From Marsupella aquatica (lineage: Eukaryota; Marchantiophyta): 64,000 bases of DNA. Below, piece after piece: positions 36,301 through 47,327 of this stretch. The notes beneath the pieces were generated by a model. It was not told the origin of the DNA. It saw only the letters and a program-made list of their open reading frames with translations, and searched no databases. The position numbers were made by a program, and so were the translations under genes. The stretch spans positions 18,724,001-18,788,000 of the forward strand of contig OZ316894.1 of assembly GCA_973895155.1 (NCBI GenBank). The letters run 5' to 3'. Position 1 is the first letter of the stretch, and each line of letters starts with the position of its first letter.

Positions 36301-39300
36301 ACCACCACCAGTAAGCCTTGGCATCTGAGAACGCCGTAGTCGTCCAATCTTAGACCAAATATTGCTCTGCACCTTACAAGCCTGTGACGACAACCAGTAG
36401 AATAATGTCATGATCAGAAAAACCTAGTCGCGTTGTTGCTCTAGAGCAGTATAAAGGGCGACGGCCATCATAGAATTTTCTTGTTACGGATATGCACAAA
36501 CCAAAGAGTGCACAGTTGTCCAAGTGATAGAATTGGTCTAATAAGGGCAACTACGGCATTCCGATGGATGGGAAAACCGAAGGTGTCACACATTTTCGCG
36601 CAAAGGCATCATCATTATACAGGTTCAATCTATGAAATCAAATTGAGAACATAGATCCATCAGTGTCTTGGAACAAAAGGACAGGATACCTGCAGTCGAT
36701 GGAGAAGGACATCAAGATCAAAGCCTGAAATATTATGTCCAACTAGGACGTCAGGATCCAGTTGGTACAGTTTCACCATGAGGCAACTCAGCAGTGCTCT
36801 CTCACTGGCAAAGATAAACGGGAGGATAGACGTGATTCAATAGGTTAGTAAAATCCTCCCAGAAAGTAACCAGGCTATGTTTGACGAGCTATCCATGTAT
36901 TTAAGAACAACATAAGATTAAGTCAGTCCACAACAGCGAATTGAACAGCATACTTTTTCAGTACCCATCCAATGATTCACAGCCTCATTAAGCACTAAGC
37001 TCGGTACTCCTGAGAAACAAACCTGCTCTCGCAAGTTAGAACTGGTGCCCCCATTTTGCTGGTGATTTGAGATACCTCTGATGCAAATCCAGAAGGAAAA
37101 ACTCCTCCTTCTAGCTTGCGAACAATACTGAAGTGGCTGAGCATTTCGTGAGTATTCCACTCCGCCAGAGGCATTGGCATGTCAACCTACAGAGCCAGGT
37201 CATAAGGTTTAATACTAACGCCGTAGATGTTCTTTCAACTGCTGCACAGCGGTCCTAGCCCCACTGTCCACGGCTTCCAAGACTTCTGATGCATCCTGGC
37301 TGGGAGGAAGGCAACCTACTCACAGGTCTTAGAATCAAGTTCAGAAGCTTGAAGAAGCGGATGATCGAAACTCAGTGTAGCAATCAGCTATCAAATAAAG
37401 CCTAATGGTGAATACCATCCGTAATTTCCAGAGCAGACCCATAACAAAACTAGTATATGGTTCAGTAACAATCGGTCTCTGTGTGTACCTTCACTCGTCG
37501 GCTGTAAACAACTGATGCAGAAGCAATTTCATTAACATTGTCTTTATGGTTGATGACAGTTTTCAGATTTACGGCCGCAACCACAAGCTGGGGTATCTCT
37601 GACGGAACCTTTCCAGCAGGACTGACAACAATGTCTTTAGGGGATCCCAGATTTATTTCAAGCTTGCACCAGCTGACCTGCCCCAAGGAAGCCAGCAAAC
37701 AAAGATCAGAGTGTGCTGGAAGATTGACTAAGTCCAAAATCGAAGAAGTCATCCACAGTTTAGAATATATAACTTGCGAATCACGATTTGATGGTCAAGT
37801 AAAATGAAACTCATTTGAGTCTATGAAAAAACATCCTCTGGTATACGAGTAAGAGTTCTGCAAGGTACATTCCTTATGTAGTACCCTGAGTAGAGGTCAA
37901 ACAATAAAGGATGTAGACATGCATTGAAAACAGAAATAAGAGCACCTGTGACGAGCTTGGGCAGCGCACTGGTTTCGAGATTGACAGCCAGCAGGGTCCT
38001 TTAATTTTCCTCTTGATAAGAAACATCTCCAGAGCACTGCAAGACAATACAGGAAATCTAAAATTCTGAAGGAGCTAAAATAGCAGTGACAATGAGCACT
38101 ACAACAAGATCAAAAGGCCGTATTTAAAAGCGGTGAAGGTCTGAGAGACAATGCAAACGTAGACTTACTCTTTGACCCCATCAAAAGGTCAAATCTTTTC
38201 CGAGAAACATCACAAATTAGACCAAACAAAGTTTCGTGATAGATTCATGGTTAAAAGAAAAAGTATAGCTATGTGAGAGTAATAGTTTAGAGTACATGTG
38301 ATAATGCGGAAAGGAGAGACAGAAAGCCACTGACCTGGTGTGAGTTCCAAATAGACTAGTGAAATATCGTCCTTTCAGATCACTCGGCAGAGGTGTATCC
38401 TGATTATGATGACGAAAATGCATGTTAGTTCAATCTAAGTTCATATTGCAAACAACTACATCAACCACGGCAAACCCAGAGAATGAAGCGGTTAGAGTTG
38501 AACCTTGAATGGGTAGCTCAATTTCAAGAAGTAATGCTCCCCGGTTGGTACATCTGCTCTGTCAAAGGCGTATGAACGCTGCCAAAGCCAATGCACCCAC
38601 CCCAATGAAAGGAAAAACTGTCATTTCAAGTCAATTACCTCTCGTAATTTGACAACAGTAAATTATCTCCAATTTAACACGACATCCCCGTCTATGAATC
38701 CAATTCAGGTCAAATACTGTCGTAATTTGACAACAAAAATGATCTCCAATTCAACACGACATGCCCGCCTACACCGCTAAACCCTAGTGGTCCAATCAAA
38801 TTAATATGCAGCTACTTTATTCAAGCATCTAATATGAAATGCATACCTTGACAGGGACCATAGTAAACCGTCCGACATTTTGCTCCATTAACTTCTCTGC
38901 GAGTTCCGTCTTCATCTCTCTTGCCAGTCCCTGCACGTAATGCAATCGTGTCAACATTGACAAAGTCAGCTTCGATAGGAGTTGTTAGTACTTACTTTCT
39001 CATATTATTGCGGAGCCAATATTTAGAAAACCGTGTATGTAGAATATAGCTAAGCACCTGTAACTTTGATTTCAAAGCCCATTTCTCGGCGTCACCTCCT
39101 GATTTAGCAGCTTCTTCCAGCTCGGCTAGACTGCTTTCTGAAAATACGTGGGGGGAGGGAACAGCGAATATGCACCGTTGCAGGTTATGGACAACCACGG
39201 AACAGCTCACGTAGTTATCCTTCACTGCTGTAGGAACCTGCAAATCAGAACACACTGGCCTATAAGAATCTGGGATGCACACCGTTTCCAAATGTCACAC

Positions 39301-41613
39301 CTTGATCAGTAAAATTGCGAGCAGGGAGACTCATGTAGGGTGACCTTTCGCAATTCATGAAATGATCATGCTTGGTCTTAAGTCAAGTAAAAGTGAACAC
39401 AGCAAATTTGAACGTCTGAGTCAAATACCTTGCCAAAGAGATAGATAGTCCCTGGATTGGATCCAAATTCTTCCTCGTATGCGTCAATAAGGTAGAAGGG
39501 GAGGTTTCCATCAGTATCCACCGGAAGCGCATTGCTATCAGACTCTAGATTCTCGTCCATGAGCTCTTCTTTCTTCAGCGCATTTTCGACGTGCTTCAGT
39601 GCACCACCCTCGAGAATGGAGTGCCAGGCAGCACAAGCCTCAGCACCAGTCTCCCGATTCTCAACAATCTTTGCGTTAAGTCCAGGCTTTACTCCGGATC
39701 TCCCGCTGTCCATATTTGAAATACTTCCAGCAACGGACGGTTCCAGAGGGACATTTATGAACTCCGTCTTCACGAGAACCAACTCATGTTCAGGCGATCC
39801 TTGAACTGCAAGGAGAGGTACTGTCTCTGGAGTCAGCACCGCTTCCTCTCCTGTCTTAAGACATGGGGCATCGAGAGCCGTTCCTTCGTCTGGAATGTAC
39901 TCCTGAGTCTCATGAACGGGACTCTCTGAGATTTCCTGCTGCGGATGGAGCACCTTCACCTGAGATAATCGACTGAGTTGAGCGGAGGGATCTTGAACAT
40001 GAAGCAATCCCGAGTCCAATTGTATTGTTGGTCGGCGAGGTTGTTGTGGTAATTCTGCAAATCCAGTAGAGGAACTCTCTCGAGTACGCAATTCTGGACA
40101 AGAAGTGGAGAAACGTGCTTAATTCAACATGTTTCAAGAAATCAGTCATGTTGGACACGAACACAATGTTGGCAAGGGGAGGAAAGATAGAAGTTGCGCA
40201 GGCGAAGGGGACGCTTTCAGTCTACACCGACGAGTGCACAACAGTCCTTATCCTGAATGTGAAATTCCTTTGCTTGGATAGTGTATAATAGCTCCTCTGA
40301 GAGCAGCACCCTCCCCTCCCCCTCCCCCTTTCTTCCCTTTCGATTTTGCCCGCAGGCCGAGGCCCTGGGACTACTGCGCAATTTGAACTCGCTACGCCAC
40401 ACGCCTCGTCTGGCGCCGTTGGGACAGTCGCCCATCCCGCCGTCGATGGATTCGTACCGAGGCCTATGAATGAGATTAACGGCAACTCGAATTGGACTAC
40501 CACATGATACTAACACAATTTGGGGGTTGGTTACTCGCTCCAGTTGTAATTTTCAAGACTATGCACTCGACGATCCTAAGTAGAGTGCTAGTACCATATG
40601 CTGCAAGCACGAATGGATCTTACCGCGCCTTCGTCGCTTTTCCCGCTCACGATCGACGTCGTCTGCCGTAATACCGGCTAACACATCGTCCAGAATGCTC
40701 TCGGTGGATGCTCCGATTTTACTGGCGCCAATTGGCTTGTCGCGAGCTCGCCTTCCGAACGCATTGACTGATGCTTCCGCAAACATGCTGGTCACTCTTC
40801 GCTTCCCTGTCAAGGCGGCTGCGGCTGCAAGCTCCGACGCTGTTTTGCTTGGCCTTTCCTTCTTCTTACTCTCTGCTTATATTAAAAAAAACAGCAAGTC
40901 AATGAGGCGCGAAAAAGGTAACATGCTCAACCAGCACTATGGTACAGTTGCCTTCAGTTTATCACACACTTCGTAGAGAAGAAAGAAATGAAGTTAAAAT
41001 TCTCTGGTGACAGAAGAGAACACACGCAGCGACGCATCCGAACCTCATCGGCGAATCATTCAGGAAACTCTCGAGACTGGTCGTCCAAGAGATACTGAGT
41101 AATGCAAGAATAGAACCTAGTACGAAGCTGATGCAGGGAACGACGTAGAATGTCGATTAGCAAGGCATTGCAGGTGCGAGAGCTTCCATTTCTCATCAAT
41201 CGTCACACGGAGACGAGTCAAAAACAATAGCGGCCTCCTTGCATTAGGAAGTCAGTCTAACCTTGAGCTTTCTGTTGTCTACTAGCTTTCTTCGCATCGT
41301 CGCCATCATCATCAGACTTCCCGGAGTTCCAGTCATCTTCATCCGCACCATCAATGTATCCCAGGCCTTCGTCATCCACCACGAACTCTGCAGCCTCCTC
41401 TCGCCTTCTTGCGACATGTCGATCATAGTCCGCTTCGGACAGAGTGTCATACACTTTCTCTTCAAGCCTCACCTCAAAATTATCTATACGCTTCCCCCCG
41501 TTTTTTTTCAATTTCAACAGCTCCTGAAGCGCGGACGACCTTGCATTGTCTTGCGGCAATCCTGTCGCCCGTCCAGTCCGTCTCCTACCACCAACCTCGT
41601 CAACGTCCGCCAT
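30378..41613 (-). CDS. POLA1: DNA polymerase alpha catalytic subunit, complete, 29 exons, 1,591 aa
   Basis: Exons (descending): 41613-41262, 40872-40624, 40093-39429, 39237-39058, 38930-38847, 38578-38504, 38399-38335, 38036-37946, 37677-37489, 37186-37023, 36804-36690, 36381-36202, 36005-35892, 35671-35552, 35405-35079, 34873-34781, 34695-34574, 34343-34271, 34054-33998, 33646-33554, 33361-33236, 32943-32846, 32642-32597, 32426-32313, 32080-31997, 31862-31749, 31487-31398, 31235-31159, 30996-30378. All are GT-AG, phases agree, total 4,776 nt. Starts [16 protein letters not shown], the pol-alpha N-terminal region. [13 protein letters not shown] (~730) is the inactive exonuclease-like region. 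Polymerase motif [12 protein letters not shown] is at ~980, motif [14 protein letters not shown] at ~1057, motif C YGDTDS at ~1108. The last exon holds the C-terminal zinc module (CPQC, CLDC...C, CC...C, CPNYPRC). It extends RNA primers made by primase within the pol alpha-primase complex in the nucleus. Arabidopsis POLA1 is slightly shorter. Confidence 0.97.
33756..33802. repeat. (AAAAC)n microsatellite in a POLA1 intron
   Basis: About nine AAAAC units, two altered (GAAAC, AGAAC), lie in the intron between 33647 and 33997. Confidence 0.95.
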
Positions 41614-41650
41614 GCTGCACTATTGCGAACACCGGGCTTTCAAGCGATTG

Positions 41651-41658
41651 TTCCCGCG
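41651..41658. promoter_or_regulatory. E2F-type site, 38 bp upstream of POLA1 start codon
   Basis: TTCCCGCG matches the plant E2F consensus TTSSCGSS. It lies just upstream of the POLA1 ATG (41613, minus strand), probably in the 5' UTR or core promoter. E2F control of replication genes at S phase is well known in plants; action here is inferred. Confidence 0.6.
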
Positions 41659-41898
41659 AAAAGCGAGGGATCTCTCTAACAAAAGTGTGGTCCGTCGTCC
41701 GCATTTCAGAGCAGTCTCATCTTTCGAGATGATGAGACTGCTGTATGGAGAAATGCTTCAACAAACCTGCGAACGAATTGACGAATCGAACGGAGCGCTC
41801 CGGGTGAAAGAGAGAGCAGAGGGATAACCGGACTGCCAACATCGTTTCTCGAAGAATTCTCGTATCTTTCATACACCAGACTTCTGAGACAGAACTCA

Positions 41899-41906
41899 TT
41901 CCCGCG
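41899..41906. promoter_or_regulatory. Second E2F-type site, 286 bp upstream of POLA1 start codon
   Basis: A second exact TTCCCGCG. Two identical consensus octamers within 300 bp of a replication gene start are unlikely by chance in this AT-rich DNA. Confidence 0.6.
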
Positions 41907-42139
41907 CAAAGTTGAGGGCTCTTGTAGTACAAAGTTGTGTCCGCAGGGCATTTCCACGGGCCCGCCGGTATATCGTAATTTCTGTAGGGAATACGAAACT
42001 GAAACCCGGATGGGCCTCCACCGTGTCTATGAAACCCAGAGGGACCGGGAAAGTTGGGATGGACTTGCTGGGAACATTTAAGATTGACTCAGATAACATT
42101 GTTTATAGTTTTGACTGAAACGTGAGTGATTTCAGTTAC

Positions 42140-42425
42140 ATTACAAAACCGATCTACTCCGTATCTTGACTACCTTGAACCTGAAAGATGTCAACAAGAC
42201 GTCATGGCATTACTCAGGAACTCCCGTTTTCAATTGTTACATTACAAAACCGATCGCCACGGTAACTTGATGACCTCAAACCTGAAAGATGTCAGGACAT
42301 CATGACAAAACCGATCTCCTCGGTAACTTGATGACCTTAAACTTGAGAGATGTCACGACATCATGCCACTACTCGGGAACTCCTGTTTTCAGTTGACCCA
42401 CATGAATATTTCCATTTTTGAAGTG
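42140..42425. repeat. Local triplication of a dispersed repeat
   Basis: ACAAAACCGATC followed by GGTAACTTGATGACCT and (A/T)GAAAGATGTCA begins near 42142, 42243 and 42304. The last copy runs into CAGTTGACCCACATGAAT, also present at about 25455. This marks a dispersed repeat family, class unknown. Confidence 0.8.
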
Positions 42426-43186
42426 TGAAGTGAACTAGTGAATTAGAATATTTGACCATCTTAATGTTCATTATAAATGAAGCAAATGATTTTACAAAAG
42501 TCTCAAACTTTGTCAGACACAATAAACATATACTAAAGTGTCATTTGATGCAACTTCAAAAACTTTTTAATAATTGTGGAAGCTGCACTATCCTTAAACT
42601 CTCTGCCTCTTTGAATATATGTTTGAACCACATGTGGTAACCATTTGAAGGACTTGTCCAAACACAGCATTCCCGAATCTTTTACTGGTCCCCACCATCG
42701 AGAATTCTGCTTTGCTCTAGTTCAGTGGTGGAATTGTTTGCTCTCTTTCAGCTATGGAATTCTTGTTGTAGTTGTGCGTAATACTAATTGTTGCAAGTCC
42801 ACACCTATGATTGTGTGATTCCTGTTGCTCAAGTCTCCCAGATTCCCCACACTGGACAACTTGGATCCCTGGAATTTGACAGGGGATGAACACGACCAAC
42901 TGGGTAGCCTTTGAAGAATTGTCATCCCAATCCATCTATCCGCCCTTCTGTAAAATCTCTGCTCCACTGCTCCACAACATCTCCGTTCCCTATGATATGG
43001 TGAGCCTGATTTTAGGTATGGTTACAACTTTGGCTGTCTGAGTCCTTTTCTTGAACTTTACAAGAATCAGAGTTAATAGTCAAGTCACCTGAATCAGTGT
43101 TGTCAATTACTAAACTATCAAGCTTGCCATTCAGATTTCTCCTGACTGGGGAGGACGATGTTGTTTGTACTCACCCGGGCCTGTCC

Positions 43187-43297
43187 AATGGTTTTCTTTT
43201 TGGTGTAAAAACAATGTTTGCTTTATGCAGTCCATGGGATGAATGGTTTTCTTTTTGGTGTAAAAGCAATGATTGCTTTATGCAATCCATGGGGATG
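43187..43297. repeat. Tandem duplication, 2 x 55 bp
   Basis: AATGGTTTTCTTTTTGGTGT and GCTTTATGCA(G/A)TCCATGGG occur in two consecutive units starting at 43187 and 43242. Confidence 0.9.
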
Positions 43298-44247
43298 GAT
43301 AGGGACAACGTCTTGCTCCATTGTATCTAACGATATAATATTGTTCCCTCTTTTTTCAGTTTTGTAGACAGACCATGAGAAGTATTTGGCGGGATCCCTA
43401 ATTATAGAAGTAGGCAGAGGAGGTCTGGATAGGGGTTCTAGCCATAACGTACCCTGCTCCAAGAAAGTTCACTTTGTGGTCATAGGGTACAGGCTAGTAA
43501 TCCAGACTAGACCGCCATTATCCTAGATGTGAATGTGGTACGGTATACATGTTCTAGTGTCTATTCATTTCTAGAGATCTTGGTATATCCATAATCTATT
43601 GCCCAAAAATTGATCAAGAACTTTTGTCCCTTAGTGCATTGACCTAATATAAACTAAGACAATCCGGCATGAGGGGGGCACTAGCTCTTGCTAGATGTTT
43701 GGTATATACTTTGATGATAGTTATTTGGTGGATTGCCCTGATTAGACTTGTGAATGCCTTGGGCAGGATTTGAGCTATCAAACATTCCCAAAATAAGAAA
43801 AATCTGAATCTCTCTCCAAGCACCCTAAAGCCCTTTCACAAGGGCATTGTCCTTGGGAAAGCACCTTGAGCAGGCCTGACCTTGTGACAGGGCCTTTACT
43901 ATAGACATAGGGGGCAGGGCAAGGAGAAAGAAGAGTGGTGGGTGGAGGGTAAGAAAGGGTGTGGGTTAGGGGAGGCAGGAAAATTTGCTTTCTTGGGAGA
44001 GGGTCTGAAAAAGAAAACAATGAGGTGCCTGCAAGGTTTCACAGAAACTAGGAGGGAAAGAGGTGGGTTGAGAGGAGTGGGTTGATGAGGGATTGTAAGT
44101 AGGAGGGGGTTTAGTGTTTGGCGACCCATCTTGCCCTTGGAACCATGCCAAGTGTCTTTTGTGTCATCAACACTAAACTATTTCTATAGACAAAGGAATT
44201 TCTTGCATATGAGGAGAGCTTCTTATTAATGTACAATTTAGATGTTG

Positions 44248-44547
44248 TGTTAGGAATTAACTTGAGTTCCCGACTTTAGTTAGTCTGGCCTTCCCGTTGG
44301 CCTTAGTAGGGTTAGTTAACCTTTGATTACATTAGGATCAGATCCGCTTAGATTAAGCCCACACATCTCAACCTGGGGGGTATAGGTTGGAGAGAACATT
44401 CTTTCATTCATTCTTCACATGTACTCTCATATGCTAAGGATCCTTCATGAGATTCTCCACTCATGGTGTCTTGTTGTTGTAGCGTATGATCAAGTGTACT
44501 CTCATGTTCTGCATTTGCTGTCTAGTCTAAGCCGATGGTTTCTTACA
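44248..44547 (+). mobile_element. Solo LTR, 300 bp, with exact 5-bp target duplication
   Basis: The unit begins TGTTAGGAA and ends TTTCTTACA, a near-perfect terminal inverted pair (TGT...ACA). It is flanked on both sides by TGTTG (44243-44247 and 44548-44552). No internal element sequence or second LTR is adjacent, so it arose by recombination between the LTRs of a former full element, or is the trace of one. Its first ~45 bp and final ~30 bp are related to the reverse-strand remnant at 61655-61785. The 5-bp duplication and TG..CA ends indicate an LTR retrotransposon, probably copia-like. Confidence 0.92.
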
Positions 44548-44552
44548 TGTTG

Positions 44553-45900
44553 ATCAAAAAATAAGTGTTAGTTCATTTTGTTGATGTTGAGTTGTGTATT
44601 TAGACTATCTTTGTTTTAAGTCTCCTCCCATTATGGCTCCTAGCCCCTGCCTTTGGGCATGGACACAATTGTCCTTCCATTCTTAGTGAGTGAGCTGATA
44701 GCTTCAATGAAAAGTCAATCAGGACTCAAGTTGCTCGGGACCTCATTGATCTTGATCCAAGAGATGTACCCATTCTAAAATTAGCTGAGCATAGACAGAT
44801 GCTAAAATTAGCCTATCATGACTCATGCTAAAGTTGGCAAAAATGGCTATTGGGTTTGCCAAACATGGTTGGTTGCCAGAATCAGCCAAGTAGCGTCCAT
44901 TGCCCCAAACAGCTGAGAACAAGTCCTCTTCTAGAATTAACCAAGCATGGGTCCAACGCTAAGATTAAGAGTATTCAGAAGTTTGGAAATTTTGCTACGC
45001 AATGTTTTCCTTCCAATTTAAAAATTAGAGAATGGTGGCTCAAGCCTTGCACTTTTATAAATTCCTTTTGGCTGTAGGCAAAGAAAGATAGATAGAAGGC
45101 AGAAGTCCCTCTAAGATGTGCCAAAACTCTGTGTGTTGGATGTGCCAAATCTCTTGGAATTAGAGTCCCTACAAGCAAAAGGAGAGAAGGAGAAGACCTC
45201 AACAACATGCTTTCGGATCGCCTTTAGGGATTTTGTACGCGCTTTTGAGCATTTGTCTAAAAAGCTTCAAATCTATGCCTAAAGCGTTGGACAATTGCTT
45301 TCAACACTAATTGATTGATTTACTTTTCCCCATTTTTTAGCATTGTTGTGCAATGTTGCGGTGTGTACAATAGACACAATGCCCTTAGTGGTTTTTCTCT
45401 TTAAGATTTTTAATGCTTTATGGAAAAGAATGGACACAGATTTGAGTTCTTGGGGTTGTAGCAACATGACCTTCACTTTTAAAAACAAAGTAGCAGTAAA
45501 AATTCTTTGAGGCTTTTATGTGTCTAGTGAAGTCCTGTTACAGAACATTTGTGCCTCATGATGCCTCCCAAGGATGCCCCCAACAGGGCGATTATAAGCG
45601 GGAGTTTTGAAAGGCTATTATTGTCCAGAATGCTCTGGTAAAACTACATTCATACATCTGCCGGTCTAAAACCACACCTGTTGGTATAAAAGCGCCATTC
45701 TCTCCCTCATTACTCTTCATTCCTGTCCTGTGACAAATAGTGTCTCACCATAGAAAATGGAGCACGTGCCAATAAAAGATTTTGCATTCATCATCTTTGT
45801 GGAATTTGAGCTCATTCCTAAATTTGTGCACTTTATAAGGACAACTCTGACCTAACTCTAGCTTTTTGTAGGGGCAACTGTGATTTAGGTCTAAACCTTT
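44553..45900. other. Gene-free region
   Basis: No supported gene, RNA or transposon terminus. Short frames present lack recognisable motifs. Confidence 0.5.
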
Positions 45901-46110
45901 TTCTTTATTACTAAATTTAGTAATAAGTAATTTAGTATCTTTACTACTAAATTTAGTAATAAATTAGTAATAAGATAGTAATCTTTAGTAATTTATTAGT
46001 ATCTTTAGTAGTTATTTACTAAATTTAGTAGTAAATTACTAAAGATTACTACCTTTTTCTTTATTACTAAATTTATTACTATCTTTATTACTAAATTTAG
46101 ATAAATACAG
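45901..46110. repeat. AT-rich low-complexity block built from TTTAGTAA / TTACTAAA
   Basis: About 210 bp consist almost wholly of A and T with repeated TTACTAAATTTAGTAA palindromes and their variants. Many self-complementary segments could form cruciforms. It sits immediately left of the 64-bp array. Confidence 0.85.
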
Positions 46111-46146
46111 GCTTTGAAAGCTTTTGGGGAGCTTTTAGTACAACAT

Positions 46147-46945
46147 CAATATAATGTCCCATTTTGATGTGCAAATACCGAGACTCAACTTAAAAGGCAT
46201 AGTGTACCATCAAAGTCCTTGTCCCATTTTGATGTGCAATTACCCATACTCAATTTACGGGCATTGTGTACCATCAAAGTACTTCTTCCATTTTGATGTG
46301 CAATTTACCCAGACTCAATTTATAGGCATTGTGTACCATCAAAGTCCTTGTCCCATTTTGATGTGCAATTACCCAGACTCAATTTATAGGCATTGTGTAC
46401 CATCAAAGTCCTTGTTCCATTTTCATGTGCAATTACCCAGACTCAATTTACAGGCATTGTGTACCATCAAAGTCCTCCTTCCATTTTCATGTGCAATTAC
46501 CCAGACTCAATTTATAGGCATTGTGTACCATCAAAGTCCTCCTTCCATTTTGATGTGCAATTACCCATACTCAATTTACGGGCATTGTGTACCATCAAAG
46601 TACTTGTTCCATTTTTGATGTGCAATTTACCCAGACTCAATTTATAGGCATTGTCTATCATCAAAGTCCTCCTTCCATTTTCATGTGCAATTACCCAGAC
46701 TCAATTTATAGGCATTGTGTACCATCAAAGTCCTCCTTCCATTCTGATGTGCAATTACCCAGACTCAATTTATAGGCATTGTGTACCATCAAAGTCCTCC
46801 TTCCATTTTGATGTGCAATTACCCACACTCAATTTGTAGGCATTGTGTATCATCAAAGTCCTCGTCCCATTTTGATGTGCAATTACCCAGACTCAATTTA
46901 TAGGCAATTTATAGGCATTGTGTACCACAAAAGTACTCGCTTTTG
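46147..46945. repeat. Minisatellite, 64-bp unit x 12
   Basis: The unit is TCCATTTTGATGTGCAATTA, CCCAGACTCAATTTATAGGC and ATTGTGTACCATCAAAGTCC joined in order. The anchor (A)CCATCAAAGT recurs about every 64 bp from 46208 to 46851, with a final degenerate copy near 46923. Copies differ at a few positions (CTTG/CTCC, GATG/CATG). The array ends about 380 bp before the CCR4-type gene start. Open frames through it are repeat artefacts. Confidence 0.97.
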
Positions 46946-47327
46946 GGACATGACATCACAGAAATGAAGTGAAGTCCTCGCTTTTGGCACAATGAGCCTG
47001 AACCAGGAAGTGAATCTTTCATACGGTACCACAGAATCACGTACAGTATCTCTCGGGCCGTAGACTAGACACGATTGTGCTATTTTATGGGCCATTTTGG
47101 TCATCGGCAAGCGAGAAGTAAGGAAGGTACGACGAAGACGACCACCAGAAGTCCAGGACTCTAGGAGGAGTGAGTGAGCGAATGATTGAATTAACACCGC
47201 TTCTGATTTCTTTCTCTCAAGTCAGTGCTGCGAATCGCTGGTGATCGACGCGCAGGACGATCGAATTGGGCTCGGAAGAAGAAGAAGAAGAAGAAATAGG
47301 AGGAGGAGGAGGAGGAGAAGAAGAAGA

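Larger units (their letters stand above)
41907..44247. other. Intergenic region left of the solo LTR
   Basis: No gene is supported. It holds the upstream part of the POLA1 promoter and the repeats listed separately at 42140-42425 and 43187-43297. Confidence 0.5.

Noticed and set aside
40222-40516. ORFs of 93-99 codons in a POLA1 intron
   Set aside because: They fall between exons 2 and 3, whose phases match without them.
46154-46839. Repetitive + strand ORFs over the 64-bp array, and the idea of a CRISPR-like array
   Set aside because: Units are contiguous without unique spacers, and 64 is not a multiple of three, so neither a CRISPR nor a repeat protein is supported.
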